Shown here: in pieces, positions 42,634 to 51,733 of the stretch
How the letters are laid out: every line of letters begins with the position of its first letter
How positions within the stretch are numbered: the stretch's first letter is position 1
Assembly: GCF_024199795.1 (NCBI RefSeq)
Contig: NZ_JANADK010000001.1
Span: forward strand, 8,370,001-8,434,000
DNA from: Bradyrhizobium sp. CCGB01
GTDB taxonomy: Bacteria; Pseudomonadota; Alphaproteobacteria; Rhizobiales; Xanthobacteraceae
DNA: 64,000 nt
Reading direction: 5' to 3'
Made by a program: the position numbers and the translations under genes
The notes under the pieces: model-generated
The model's database searches: none
Seen by the model: the letters and a program-made list of their open reading frames with translations, nothing else
Told to the model about the DNA's origin: nothing

Positions 42634-44445
42634 ATGCCCGTCCGCCAATTGCCAGAGCAGGTCGTCAACCGCATCGCCGCCGGCGAGGTGGTCGAGCGTC
42701 CGGCGAGCGTGGTCAAGGAACTCGTCGAGAACGCCATCGATGCCAGGGCGAGCCGGATCGACGTCTTCACCGATGGCGGCGGACGGCGGCGGATCGGCAT
42801 CACCGACGACGGCGGCGGCATGACCGCGAAGGATCTCGCACTCGCGGTCGAGCGCCATGCGACGTCAAAACTCGACGACGAGGATTTGCTCCAGATCCGC
42901 ACCCTCGGGTTCCGCGGCGAGGCGCTACCCTCGATCGGCTCGGTGGCGCGTCTCTCCATCACCACGCGGCACGCGAGCGAGCCGCATGCCTGGGCGCTGT
43001 CGGTCGAGGGCGGCGCGAAGTCCGAAATCATGCCGGCCGCGCTGGCGCATGGCACGCGCGTCGAGGTCAACGATCTCTTCTATGCAACGCCCGCGCGGCT
43101 GAAATTCCTGAAGACCGACCGCACCGAGGCGGAGGCGATCCGGGAGGTGGTCAGGCGCCTCGCCATGGCGCGACCCGATATCGCCTTCACGCTGGCGGGC
43201 GAGGAGCGCGCGCCGGTGACCTGGGCCGCGGCGCTGCCCGGCGCGGCAGGCCGCCTGACGCGGCTCGGCGATATCCTGGGCGCGGAGTTCCGCAGCCATG
43301 CCATCGAGGTCCACGCCGAGCGCGAGGGCGTGGTCGTCGCCGGCTATGCGGCCGCACCCGCACTGACCAAGGCCAACGCGCTCGGGCAATATCTCTTCGT
43401 CAACGGCCGCCCGGTGCGCGACAAGCTGATCCTCGGCGCGGTGCGCGGGGCCTATGCCGACTATCTGCCGCGAGACCGTCATCCGGTGCTGGCGCTGTTC
43501 GTCACGCTCGATCCGCGCGAGGTCGACGCCAACGTGCATCCGGCCAAGACCGAGGTGCGCTTCCGCAACGCCGGCCTCGTACGCGCGCTGATCGTGCACG
43601 GACTGAAGGAAGGGCTCGCGCGCGAGGGCCGGCGCACGGCGGCCAACAGCGGCGAGAGCGCGTTGTCCTCATTCCGACCCGCGTTCACGCCGCGCCCGGC
43701 AGGCTGGGACTGGCGGGCCTCGCCATCCGCCCCGGTCGCGCCGATGCCGTCCTTCGACGGCGCAGCTGCGCCCGCCTTCGCCGAGCGCGCACAGGCCGCA
43801 TTCGATGTCGGTGCGCCCAGTGCCGACGTGCGGATCGAGGCGCAGCCGGTCGGCGATCTCGTCGACCGCCCGCTCGGTGCGGCGCGCACGCAGATCCATG
43901 AGACCTACATCGTCTCGCAGACCCGCGACGGCCTGATCATCGTCGACCAGCATGCCGCGCACGAGCGCATCGTCTATGAACGGCTGAAGGCGTCGCTCGC
44001 CGCCAACGGCGTGCAGCGGCAGATCCTCCTGATTCCCGAGATCGTCGAGATGGACGAGGCGACGGTGGAGCGCCTGCTCGAGCGCAGCGAGGAGCTCGCG
44101 TCGTTCGGCCTTGCGATCGAATCCTTCGGACCCGGCGCGGTCGCGGTGCGCGAGACGCCGTCGCTGCTCGGCAAGACCAATGCGGGCGGCCTGTTGCGCG
44201 ATCTCTCCGAGCACATGGCCGAGTGGGACGAGGCGCTGCCGCTGGAGCGCCGCCTGATGCACGTCGCCGCGACCATGGCCTGCCACGGCTCGGTGCGCGC
44301 CGGCCGCCGGCTGCGGCCGGAAGAGATGAACGCCCTGCTCCGCGAGATGGAGGAGACGCCGAACTCCGGCCAGTGCAATCACGGCCGGCCGACCTATGTC
44401 GAGCTGAAGCTAAGCGATGTAGAGAAGCTGTTCGGGCGAAGGTGA
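42634..44445 (+). CDS. mutL: DNA mismatch repair protein MutL
   Basis: MutL links mismatch recognition by MutS to strand incision. The 603-residue protein has the GHKL ATPase motifs NRIAAGEVVERPASVVKELV (about 10-29), DDGGGM (about 55-60) and TLGFRGEALPSI. The C-terminal domain contains DQHAAHERIVYE (about 437-448), which matches the endonuclease motif DQHAx2Ex4E, and the CNHGRPTYVEL motif. This MutL is therefore expected to nick DNA itself, in keeping with the general lack of MutH in alphaproteobacteria. Confidence 0.96.
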   Translation: MPVRQLPEQVVNRIAAGEVVERPASVVKELVENAIDARASRIDVFTDGGGRRRIGITDDGGGMTAKDLALAVERHATSKLDDEDLLQIRTLGFRGEALPSIGSVARLSITTRHASEPHAWALSVEGGAKSEIMPAALAHGTRVEVNDLFYATPARLKFLKTDRTEAEAIREVVRRLAMARPDIAFTLAGEERAPVTWAAALPGAAGRLTRLGDILGAEFRSHAIEVHAEREGVVVAGYAAAPALTKANALGQYLFVNGRPVRDKLILGAVRGAYADYLPRDRHPVLALFVTLDPREVDANVHPAKTEVRFRNAGLVRALIVHGLKEGLAREGRRTAANSGESALSSFRPAFTPRPAGWDWRASPSAPVAPMPSFDGAAAPAFAERAQAAFDVGAPSADVRIEAQPVGDLVDRPLGAARTQIHETYIVSQTRDGLIIVDQHAAHERIVYERLKASLAANGVQRQILLIPEIVEMDEATVERLLERSEELASFGLAIESFGPGAVAVRETPSLLGKTNAGGLLRDLSEHMAEWDEALPLERRLMHVAATMACHGSVRAGRRLRPEEMNALLREMEETPNSGQCNHGRPTYVELKLSDVEKLFGRR

Positions 44446-44449
44446 TCTT

Positions 44450-44532
44450 CGTAGGGCGGGTTAGCGAAGCGTAACCCGCCGCTTTTGCGCCCGCGGGGAC
44501 ATGGCGGATTACGCTTCGCTAATCCGCCCTAC
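44450..44532. repeat. dispersed palindromic element (GTAGGGCGGGTTAGC family)
   Basis: GTAGGGCGGGTTAGCGAAGC and GCTTCGCTAATCCGCCCTAC are inverted around a short middle. It lies between the convergent mutL and rsmD genes and may fold in both transcripts. Confidence 0.85.
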
Positions 44533-44535
44533 AGA

Positions 44536-45090
44536 CTACGGCCTCTTCAAAAACACGAACTCCGTGTCGTCATAAGCCCTCCGCTCCAGCTCCTCGTACC
44601 CCTCCGGCGTCGCAAACTGCGCCGCCTTCGCCTCTTCCACCACGAGCAGCGCGCCCGGCGTGAGCCAGCCGCCGTCGCGCAAAGACGCGAGCGCCTTCTC
44701 GGCAAAACCCTTGCCGTAGGGCGGATCAAGGAACACCAGCGAGAACGGCTCGACCGGATGCGCGGGGCCGAGATCGGTCGCATCGCGGCGATAGACCTTT
44801 GTCGTGCCGCCGAGGCCCAGCGACTCCACATTGTTGCGGAGCAGCGCGCGCGCTTCCGCGCCGTTGTCGACAAACAGCGTGAACTTCGCCCCGCGTGACG
44901 ACGCCTCGATGCCGAGCGCGCCGGTGCCGGCGAAGAGATCGAGCACGCGCGCGCCCTCGATCGGATCGTCATAGGCGTGCACGAGGATGTTGAACACGGA
45001 CTCGCGCAGGCGGTCCGCCGTGGGGCGGATGTCGCGCGAGGACGGCGAGGCCAAATTGCGCCCCTTCAATCGACCGCCGACGACGCGCAA
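44536..45090 (-). CDS. rsmD: 16S rRNA (guanine(966)-N2)-methyltransferase
   Basis: RsmD methylates G966 of 16S rRNA during 30S assembly. The 184-residue protein opens MRVVGGRLKGRNLASPS and has RPTADRLRESVFNIL (about 27-41). SAM motif VLDLFAGTGALGIEASSRGA lies about 48-67, and the catalytic DPPY motif in LVFLDPPYGKGFAEK about 118-132. It begins two bases after the pseudouridine synthase gene ends, so the two rRNA-modifying enzymes are co-transcribed. Confidence 0.95.
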   Translation of the reverse strand: MRVVGGRLKGRNLASPSSRDIRPTADRLRESVFNILVHAYDDPIEGARVLDLFAGTGALGIEASSRGAKFTLFVDNGAEARALLRNNVESLGLGGTTKVYRRDATDLGPAHPVEPFSLVFLDPPYGKGFAEKALASLRDGGWLTPGALLVVEEAKAAQFATPEGYEELERRAYDDTEFVFLKRP

Positions 45091-45092
45091 CG

Positions 45093-47144
45093 TCAGTCCT
45101 CCCGCGGCGTCAGGTCGCGCTTGCCGTGATAGCCGCGCTTGGGACGGCGCGGCGGGCCGTAGCCGTTGGCCTCGGACTCGTTGCGCTCGCGCGCCTCCTC
45201 GCTGCCCGTGCGCTGCACCAGCACGCGGCGGCCCTTGCGGTCGTTGATCACGCCACGTTTGCTGGCGGGCTTCTTTTCGCGCGGGGCATCATCGACGCGC
45301 GAGGCGGACTTCGAGGGCACATCGAACTGCGCGCCCGACTTCTCGATCACCTTGTCGCCGAGCTGCTCACGCAGCACGCGCGACTTGATCTCCTCGACCT
45401 GGCCTTCGGGCACCTCGCCGAGCTGGAACGGGCCATAGGACACGCGGATCAGCCGGTTCACCTCGAGCCCGAGATGGGCGCAGACGTTGCGCACCTCGCG
45501 GTTCTTGCCTTCGCGGATCGCAAACACCAGCCAGACATTGGCGCCCTGGTCACGCTCCAGTGTCGCCTCGATCGGACCGTATTTGACGCCCTCGACCTCG
45601 ATGCCACCCTTGAGCTCGTCGAGCTGGGCCTGCGTAACGTCGCCATGGGCGCGGACGCGGTAGCGGCGCAGCCAGCCGGTGTCCGGCAGCTCGAGCGTGC
45701 GCGCGAGGCCGCCGTCGTTGGTGAGCAGCAGCAGCCCTTCGGTGTTGAAGTCGAGCCGGCCGATCGAGATCAGCCGCGGCAAACCCTCGGGCAGATTGTC
45801 GAACACGGTCGGACGCCCCTCGGGATCGTCATGCGTCGTCATCAGCCCGCGCGGCTTGTGATAGAGGAACAGCCGCGTGCGCTCGCGCTCCGGCAACGGC
45901 TTGCCGTCGACAGTGACGACATCGCTCCGGGTGATGTCGAGCGCCGGCGAATTGATGACACGTCCGTTGACGGCGACGCGCCCCTGCGTGACCATCTCCT
46001 CGGCGTCGCGGCGCGAGGCGAGGCCTGCGCGCGACAATACCTTGGCGATACGTTCGCCGGCCTTCTTCGGCTTCGGTGCTTCGTCCCGGCGCGGCCGGCC
46101 CTCGAAATCCCGATCACGGTCACGATAGGCGCCGCGGCCGCCGAACGCCGGACGCTTCTCGAAGATCCGGCTCTCGTCCTCATTGTCGCGGCGCGGACGA
46201 TCGCCGAAGCGATTTTCGCTGCGCGGATGCTCGTGCCAGTCGGAGCGGCCTTCGGAACGCTCGCGCGGCCGATTGAATTTCGGCCGGTCGCCGCCGCGTC
46301 CTCCGCGGTCGTCATCGCCATCACGACGGGGCCGATCAAACTTGGGACGCTCACGGAACGGACGATCGCCCGATGCGCGATCGTCGCGCGAGCGCGAGAA
46401 CCGCGGACGGTCCTCGCCGCGGCCGTCTTCGCGACGGTCGTCACGCTTTTGCCAAGGCTTGTCCTCGCCGCGATCGCGGCCGCCGAAATCCTTGCGCGGA
46501 CCCTTGCTGAAATCCTTGCGCGGCGGACGATCGCCACGCGGACCCGCGTCGCGCTTCTGCCAGGGCTTGGAATCGCTGCGCTCGCCACGATCGCGCGGGC
46601 GGTCGCCACGGTCGGGGCCGCCTCGCGAAAACTTGCGCTCGCCGTCGAACTTGCGTTCCGGACGATCACCGCGCGGCGAATACGGGCGCTTGTCGCCGAA
46701 CTTCTTGTCGCCAGACCTGCCGGCGGGACGCGAGTCGTCGCGATCCCGGCTGCGCGGCGGACGGTCGTCACGGCCATAGGAGGGGCGGTCACCACGCGGC
46801 TTGAACGGCCGCTTCTCGCCGTCGCGCGAGGAGCGATCGGAGAAGGGACGGTCGCCACGCGGCTTGAAGCTGCGCTCGCCGCGATCCTCGCCGCCGCGGT
46901 CGTCGCGCTTGAAGCGGGGACGGTCGCTGAAGTCGCGGCGGGGTGCATCGCCCTCCTCGCGGCGGCGGAAGGGGCGGCCTTCGCGGTCGCCGCGGGGCGG
47001 GCGGCTATCGCGATCGCCCTTGCCCTCGAAGCCGCGCTTGGCGAATTTCTTCTCGGGGCCGCGCGCCTTGCCGGAACGGCCCTTGGCCGGGCCTCGATCA
47101 CGCCGGCCGCGGGAATCGTTGTCTTTGTCGCTGTCGCGAGGCAT
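45093..47144 (-). CDS. RluB/RsuA-family pseudouridine synthase with a long charged N-terminal extension
   Basis: The 683-residue protein has two parts. Residues 1 to about 355 are low complexity, built of Arg, Asp, Gly, Lys and Pro in many short repeats (GDRP, RPRFKRDDR, RKDFGGRDRGEDKPWQKR). The remainder is an ordinary rRNA pseudouridine synthase: an S4 RNA-binding domain (ERIAKVLSRAGLASRRDAEE) and the catalytic domain with GRLDFNTEGLLLLTNDGGLA, whose Asp is catalytic. The C-terminus is again basic. The extension probably binds RNA. Start MPRDSDKDND is used. rsmD follows, and tadA is divergent. Confidence 0.9.
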   Translation of the reverse strand: MPRDSDKDNDSRGRRDRGPAKGRSGKARGPEKKFAKRGFEGKGDRDSRPPRGDREGRPFRRREEGDAPRRDFSDRPRFKRDDRGGEDRGERSFKPRGDRPFSDRSSRDGEKRPFKPRGDRPSYGRDDRPPRSRDRDDSRPAGRSGDKKFGDKRPYSPRGDRPERKFDGERKFSRGGPDRGDRPRDRGERSDSKPWQKRDAGPRGDRPPRKDFSKGPRKDFGGRDRGEDKPWQKRDDRREDGRGEDRPRFSRSRDDRASGDRPFRERPKFDRPRRDGDDDRGGRGGDRPKFNRPRERSEGRSDWHEHPRSENRFGDRPRRDNEDESRIFEKRPAFGGRGAYRDRDRDFEGRPRRDEAPKPKKAGERIAKVLSRAGLASRRDAEEMVTQGRVAVNGRVINSPALDITRSDVVTVDGKPLPERERTRLFLYHKPRGLMTTHDDPEGRPTVFDNLPEGLPRLISIGRLDFNTEGLLLLTNDGGLARTLELPDTGWLRRYRVRAHGDVTQAQLDELKGGIEVEGVKYGPIEATLERDQGANVWLVFAIREGKNREVRNVCAHLGLEVNRLIRVSYGPFQLGEVPEGQVEEIKSRVLREQLGDKVIEKSGAQFDVPSKSASRVDDAPREKKPASKRGVINDRKGRRVLVQRTGSEEARERNESEANGYGPPRRPKRGYHGKRDLTPRED

Positions 47145-47263
47145 GAATAATCTCACTCAGGGGGTGGCGCGAGAGCATTGTGCGCGCTCGTTTCGAGCCG
47201 CATGCTCAGGCAAAACCGGTATTCACTCTTGCTGAAGGCGGAGCTACTAGCAGGTTTCTGGCA

Positions 47264-47722
47264 ATGATACGAGGCTTGAAAGCCCCCTCTTTCATGGATT
47301 TGGCGCTCAAAACGGCCGAAAATGCCGGAAAGGCGGGCGAAGTTCCGATCGGATGCGTCGTGGTCCGGAATTACGAGGTCATCGCCACCGCGGCGAACAG
47401 GACGCTGACCGATCATGATCCGACCGCCCATGCCGAACTCGTCGCGCTGCGCGAGGCCGCCAAAAAGATCGGCAGCGAACGCCTGGTGGACTGCGACCTC
47501 TACGTGACGCTGGAGCCCTGCACCATGTGTGCGGGAGCGATCTCCTTTGCAAGGGTCAGACGACTTTATTACGGCGCCGCCGATCCCAAGGGCGGCGCGG
47601 TCGAGTCCGGCGTGCGGTTCTTCGCCTCGCCGACCTGCCATCACGCGCCGGACGTCTATTCCGGCGTCGGTGAGAGCGAGTCGGCGCGGCTGCTGCGGGA
47701 GTTTTTCCGGGAGCGGCGTTAA
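47264..47722 (+). CDS. tadA: tRNA-specific adenosine(34) deaminase
   Basis: TadA deaminates A34 to inosine in tRNA-Arg(ACG). The 152-residue protein has the zinc motifs [10 protein letters not shown] with the proton-shuttling Glu (about 54-63) and [16 protein letters not shown] (about 83-98). Length and sequence fit TadA better than other nucleoside deaminases. The ATG at 47264 is used; [11 protein letters not shown] ten codons on is the alternative. The stop overlaps the stop of the convergent hydrolase gene in a shared TTAA. Confidence 0.9.
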   Translation: MIRGLKAPSFMDLALKTAENAGKAGEVPIGCVVVRNYEVIATAANRTLTDHDPTAHAELVALREAAKKIGSERLVDCDLYVTLEPCTMCAGAISFARVRRLYYGAADPKGGAVESGVRFFASPTCHHAPDVYSGVGESESARLLREFFRERR

Positions 47723-48624
47723 GGCGCGAGGAAGAACTCGCGCAGCGCTTTCGCGGTCACGTCGGGGTTCTCCTCGGTGAGGAAGTGCCCTGAATCCACC
47801 GGCATGCCGTCCACCTTCGTGGCCCATTGCTTCCAGGTGTCGAGCGGCGTGGCGGCGGCCTGGGCGATACCGGCGTTGCCCCAGAGTGCGAGCATGGGAA
47901 TCGTGATCTTCTTGCCGGAATCGAAATCGGCCTTGTCGAGGTCGTAGTCGAAATAGGCGCCGGCGCGGTAGTCTTCGCACATCGCATGCACGCGGGCGGG
48001 ATCGCGGAACGGGGCGATGTAGTGCTCGAGCGCGCGCGCATCGATGGCATCGAGCGTCTTCGATTTGGTCTGGCTCGCCATCTTGAAGCGCAGGAAGAAC
48101 TCGCCATTGCTCGAAATGAGCGTCTCCGGCAGCGGTGCGGGCTGGGCGAGGAAGGTCCAGTGATAGATCTTCAGCGCGTAGGCGCGGTTCATCCGCTCCC
48201 AGTAATTATAGGTCGGCAGGATATCGAGCACGGCGAGCTTCGACAGCCGGCCGGGATGGTCGAGCGCGAGGCGATACGACACCCGGCCGCCGCGGTCGTG
48301 GCCGGCGAGCGCGAAGTGGACGTGGCCGAGCTGCTCCATCGCCTCGACCATGGCCTTGGCCATCGCGCGCTTGCTGTAGGGGATATGCAGCGTGTCGCTC
48401 TCGGGCATGTCGGACCAGCCATAGCCCGGCAGATCGGCGATGATCAGCGTGAAGGCGTCGGCAAGCTGCGGCGCCACGCGGTGCCACATCACGTGGGTCT
48501 CGGAGAAGCCGTGCAGCAGCAGCAGCGGCGGCCCCTTGCCGCCGACGCGGGCGAAGATGCGGCCGGAGGAGGTGTTGATCCACTCCGAGGCAAAGCCGGG
48601 ATAGAGGTCGGCGAGATCGGACAT
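47719..48624 (-). CDS. alpha/beta hydrolase, fluoroacetate dehalogenase type
   Basis: The 301-residue protein from [11 protein letters not shown] aligns residue for residue, in numbering, with the fluoroacetate dehalogenase RPA1163 of Rhodopseudomonas as I recall it. It has nucleophile Asp110 with Arg111 and Arg114 in [10 protein letters not shown], Asp134 in AVLDILP, the halide pocket His155/Trp156 in YHWTFLAQP and Tyr219 in CEDYRAG, and catalytic His280 in [12 protein letters not shown]. The family hydrolyses haloacetates, and some members break the C-F bond. AAGGA lies eight bases before this ATG. True substrate in the cell is unknown. Confidence 0.88.
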   Translation of the reverse strand: MSDLADLYPGFASEWINTSSGRIFARVGGKGPPLLLLHGFSETHVMWHRVAPQLADAFTLIIADLPGYGWSDMPESDTLHIPYSKRAMAKAMVEAMEQLGHVHFALAGHDRGGRVSYRLALDHPGRLSKLAVLDILPTYNYWERMNRAYALKIYHWTFLAQPAPLPETLISSNGEFFLRFKMASQTKSKTLDAIDARALEHYIAPFRDPARVHAMCEDYRAGAYFDYDLDKADFDSGKKITIPMLALWGNAGIAQAAATPLDTWKQWATKVDGMPVDSGHFLTEENPDVTAKALREFFLAP

Positions 48625-48778
48625 CTTCTGCATCCTTATCTGGTCAGTCGCGAGGGTGCCTCAAACAAGAATGTCGAAAACAACCCCATGCACAGTAGCT
48701 AAGTTCATGACCTGCCTGTGCATTTTTGCAGTGCCGACGGGCGCGGCCAGACATTGCGCGCCGGCGGCAGAAAACCCT

Positions 48779-48826
48779 GTCAGCTCTTGGCCTTGTCAGC
48801 TCCTGGCCTTGTCAGTTCTTGGCCTT
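48779..48826. repeat. three tandem 16-bp repeats at the purD 3' end
   Basis: GTCAGCTCTTGGCCTT, GTCAGCTCCTGGCCTT and GTCAGTTCTTGGCCTT follow one another. The third contains the purD stop codon and the last residues (KAKN), so the end of the gene has been duplicated outward. Confidence 0.85.
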
Positions 48827-50095
48827 CTCGGCTTCCACCGCCTGCCAGCCGATGTCGCGGCGGCAGAAGCCTTCCGGCCAATTGATGCGGTCGACGGCCT
48901 GATAGGCGCGCGCCTGCGCCTCGGTCACGGTCGCCCCTAACGCGCAGACATTGAGCACGCGGCCGCCATTGGCGAGGATCGCACCGTCCTTCTCGACGGT
49001 GCCCGCATGGAAGATCTCGGCGGTCTCGACCTCTGCGGCGTCATCGAGCCCCTCGATGCGCGTGCCCTTCTGGTAGTCGCCGGGATAGCCCTTCGCGGCC
49101 ATCACCACGGTGAGCGCGGATTCCGGATACCAGCGCAGATCGAAATTCTTGAGCTGGCCGTCACATGAGGCGAGGAACGCGGGCACGATGTCCGACATCA
49201 TGCGCATCATCAGCACCTGGCACTCGGGATCGCCGAAGCGGACGTTGAACTCGAACAGCTTCGGGCCGTGCGTCGTCAACATGATCCCTGCGTAGAGCAC
49301 GCCGCGGAACGGCGTACCGCGCTGCTTCATGCCGGCGACCGTCGGCAAAATGATCTTGGCCATGATCGCGTCATGGATCGCAGGCGTCACCAGCGGCGTC
49401 GGCGAATAGGCGCCCATGCCGCCGGTGTTCGGGCCGACGTCATGGTCGAACACGCGCTTGTGGTCCTGCGCGGAGGCCAGCGGAATGGCGGTCTCACCGT
49501 CGCACAGCGCAAAGAAGCTGATCTCGCGGCCGGGCAGAAACTCCTCGATCACGACTTCCGCGCCGGCCTCGCCAAAGGCGCCCTCGAACATCATGGCGAT
49601 GGCGTCCTCGGCCTCGCGCACGGTCTTGGCGACGACGACGCCCTTGCCGGCGGCAAGGCCGTCCGCCTTCACCACGATCGGCGCGCCCTGGCTGTTGACG
49701 TAGTCGCGCGCATCCTTGGCGTTGGTGAAGCGCTTGTAGGCGCCGGTCGGAATGCCGAATTCGGTGCAGAGCGCCTTGGTGAACCCCTTGGAGCTTTCGA
49801 GCTGGGCGGGGATCTTGTTCGGGCCGAACGCCTTGATGCCGGCGGCGGTGAGGTCGTCGACGATGCCGGCGGCCAGCGGCGTCTCCGGGCCGACCACGAC
49901 GAGCTCGACCGCGTTGGTCTTGCAGAACGCGATCACGGCGGCATGGTCGGCGACATCGAGCGCCACGCATTCCGCCTCCCGCGCGATGCCGGCATTGCCG
50001 GGCGCACACCAGAATTTGGTCACCAGGGGAGAGGCTGCGATCTTCCACGCCAGGGCATGTTCGCGGCCGCCGGAACCAAGCAGGAGAATGTGCAT
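48812..50095 (-). CDS. purD: phosphoribosylamine--glycine ligase
   Basis: PurD (GARS) joins glycine to phosphoribosylamine with ATP in purine synthesis. The 427-residue protein begins [20 protein letters not shown]. It has the ATP-grasp parts [19 protein letters not shown] (about 139-157) and [20 protein letters not shown] (about 183-202), and the signature [17 protein letters not shown] (about 286-302). It ends at a tandem repeat. An accessory region begins just upstream of its start. Confidence 0.96.
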   Translation of the reverse strand: MHILLLGSGGREHALAWKIAASPLVTKFWCAPGNAGIAREAECVALDVADHAAVIAFCKTNAVELVVVGPETPLAAGIVDDLTAAGIKAFGPNKIPAQLESSKGFTKALCTEFGIPTGAYKRFTNAKDARDYVNSQGAPIVVKADGLAAGKGVVVAKTVREAEDAIAMMFEGAFGEAGAEVVIEEFLPGREISFFALCDGETAIPLASAQDHKRVFDHDVGPNTGGMGAYSPTPLVTPAIHDAIMAKIILPTVAGMKQRGTPFRGVLYAGIMLTTHGPKLFEFNVRFGDPECQVLMMRMMSDIVPAFLASCDGQLKNFDLRWYPESALTVVMAAKGYPGDYQKGTRIEGLDDAAEVETAEIFHAGTVEKDGAILANGGRVLNVCALGATVTEAQARAYQAVDRINWPEGFCRRDIGWQAVEAEKAKN

Positions 50096-50207
50096 CGAAG
50101 GCTCGGAATGAGGGGTTTTGCTGGGGGCCGAGGTCGCACGAATCGCGGCGGGTCTCAAGGGGGATGGGGCCAAAAGCCCCCCGGACAACCCGGGGCGCGA
50201 CATCGCG

Positions 50208-50247
50208 CAACGTGCATTCTAGGACAATGGCGATTCTGAATTGCATG
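50208..50247 (+). repeat. spaced island motif, copy 1
   Basis: CAACGTGC, a 15-base spacer and CGATTCTGAATTGCATG. The same two blocks with the same 15-base spacing recur at 52513-52552 and 54217-54256. It lies at the left border of the accessory region, upstream of the restriction-enzyme fragment. Confidence 0.55.
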
Positions 50248-50322
50248 ACTGCTTATTCCGTTCGACCATCGGGTATCTTGCTGCCCAATGATTCGCCCCG
50301 AAAGCAGGAATCTGTAACGGCC

Positions 50323-50590
50323 ATGACCCCCAACTTCGACACGATGAATGAAACAGACGTGCGAGAGATCATCGTACGTCCACTTCTTCATCGACTTGGC
50401 TATGAACACGGAACGGTCGCCAACATTCGCACTGAAGTCCCCTTACGCTACGACAGGGCCTTCCTCGGGCGGAAACAGCCGAAGAGAGACCTCCTCTAGC
50501 TGGCCGAGCAGACTACATCTGCGATGCCACGTCCTATGGACGCTGGGCGGTGGAGGTCAAAGCGCCCTCGCAACCGCTCACACAAGATGA
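50323..50590 (+). pseudogene. fragment of a type I restriction HsdR-N-like nuclease, frameshifted and truncated
   Basis: Translation from the ATG at 50323 gives MTPNFDTMNETDVREIIVRP and continues to a stop at 50499. In another frame the sequence goes on at once with LAGRADYICDATSYGRWAVE then VKAPSQPLTQDDV, ending near 50585. Together they read like the N-terminus of restriction-type endonucleases, with the catalytic Asp in RADYIC and the ExK pair in VEVKAP. A small indel near 50485-50497 and loss of everything downstream make it a dead remnant. Confidence 0.6.
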
Positions 50591-50599
50591 TGTTTTCAG

Positions 50600-50942
50600 C
50601 GCTCGGGGGCCATCAGACAGCATGGATACGAATAGCCCCTGGGTGGACTCCTTATGGAATCCTTGGGGCGTGTCGGCTGCGTTGAGACCGCAGGCGGTGC
50701 GCCCGGCAGGCGGCGCTTGAACCCAAGTAGACTTGAAGTGCCGTGTGGCCATCGCGCCAAGATAGGGTCCAGTCGGGCCGGAAGGACCCATTCGATCCTC
50801 GCGTGTAACAAGGGACCGAGGAACACCACCTGACCTGCCGGCCGCCTGCGAGCGCCATAGGTCCGCTGCGAGAACAAGGAGGCCAAGAGCGCTCAACAAG
50901 GCCAGCTATGGGCCAAAAGCAGTCTTCTGGCTCAACCACGAT
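50600..50942. other. non-coding or decayed stretch in the accessory region
   Basis: No intact gene is supported. A block at 50711-50790 is a diverged copy of 51582-51664. Minus-strand frames through it are open for up to 121 codons but look like decayed coding sequence. Confidence 0.4.
50711..50790. repeat. diverged repeat, copy 1
   Basis: It shares CGGCGC, AACCCAAG, TTGAAGT, ATCGC and ATAGGGTCC in order with 51582-51664. On the minus strand both copies translate to a similar peptide, here GPYLGAMATRHFKSTWVQA. Confidence 0.5.
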
Positions 50943-51410
50943 CTACGACACGCTGTTGCCGGCCGCTATCCCCGCTATTAGCACTGCGGCGCTAGCGACC
51001 CAAAGCCAATAACCAATTCCGTAAGAGATAATTGGACGCATCTCAAAATCAGCGACATTCACGCCTTCAGGTCCAGGACCTAGAACAGACTTGACCCAAA
51101 CAAAGCACAATGTGAGGCCGAAGGCCGTTACGGCCGAAATCAGCGCGGCCCGGCGACGATCAAGAAGATAGAGAACCCACGCGACCGCCAGTATCGGGTT
51201 TGCAAGCCAAATCAGCAGGCTTGGAACATCACCAAACACGCTGAACCCGCCTAGGACTAATAGCTCCCAGCCATAAGAAGAAAGTCGTTCAAGACCTCTA
51301 TCGGAGCCGTCAACTACAACGGCGGTCTGCGTCAAGGAAGCCGCGAAAATAGTCGCGCTCGCTAGTACGACAAGCGCGCGAAACGTTGTCAGATTTGATG
51401 AACTACGCAT
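50943..51410 (-). CDS. membrane protein of unknown function
   Basis: From MRSSSNLTTFRALVVLASAT the 155-residue protein has four predicted membrane helices (about 10-28, 49-78, 85-106 and 130-152). It contains no recognised domain. A GTG at 51449 would add 13 residues, and neither start has a strong ribosome site. It lies in the accessory region between two copies of a diverged repeat. Confidence 0.6.
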   Translation of the reverse strand: MRSSSNLTTFRALVVLASATIFAASLTQTAVVVDGSDRGLERLSSYGWELLVLGGFSVFGDVPSLLIWLANPILAVAWVLYLLDRRRAALISAVTAFGLTLCFVWVKSVLGPGPEGVNVADFEMRPIISYGIGYWLWVASAAVLIAGIAAGNSVS

Positions 51411-51733
51411 GGTTGTGTTCTTAGAGTATATCGCCTCTAAAGGAAACACCAGCTAGGCAGCGGAAGTCCGCGTCGGGTCACAAGGAGCCTTGGCCCGCTT
51501 GGCGTTGATGTCGGCTACGGGAAGGCGAAGCAGACGTAGCGGAGATGTTGAGCGCGCACGCTGCTGCAGTTAGCTCGGCGGCGGCGCAGGCTTTAACCCA
51601 AGAAGCTTTGAAGTCGGGCGCTGGGATCGCCCTAAAATAGGGTCCGGTGCTGAAAAAGGGACCCGTCGGAAATCGAGACACGGCGGGCGAATTCTCTGCG
51701 CACCGATGATCATCAGCATCTTGTTCTCCGGTT
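51411..51733. other. stretch without an intact gene
   Basis: It holds the promoter side of the membrane-protein gene and a decayed minus-strand coding remnant (about 51478-51690) that includes the second diverged repeat. The remnant has no start codon of its own upstream of the similarity. Confidence 0.4.
51582..51664. repeat. diverged repeat, copy 2
   Basis: Counterpart of 50711-50790. The minus-strand translation is GPYFRAIPAPDFKASWVKA, matching copy 1 at most hydrophobic and aromatic positions. Confidence 0.5.

Noticed and set aside
45126..47150. 674-codon open frame on the plus strand opposite the pseudouridine synthase
   Set aside because: It mirrors the Arg/Asp/Gly-rich repeats of the real gene, giving a meaningless Ala/Val/Arg-rich product with no domain or ribosome site.
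50600..50899. 121-codon minus-strand frame as an intact gene
   Set aside because: It runs antisense through the restriction fragment and a diverged repeat, and no start is supported.
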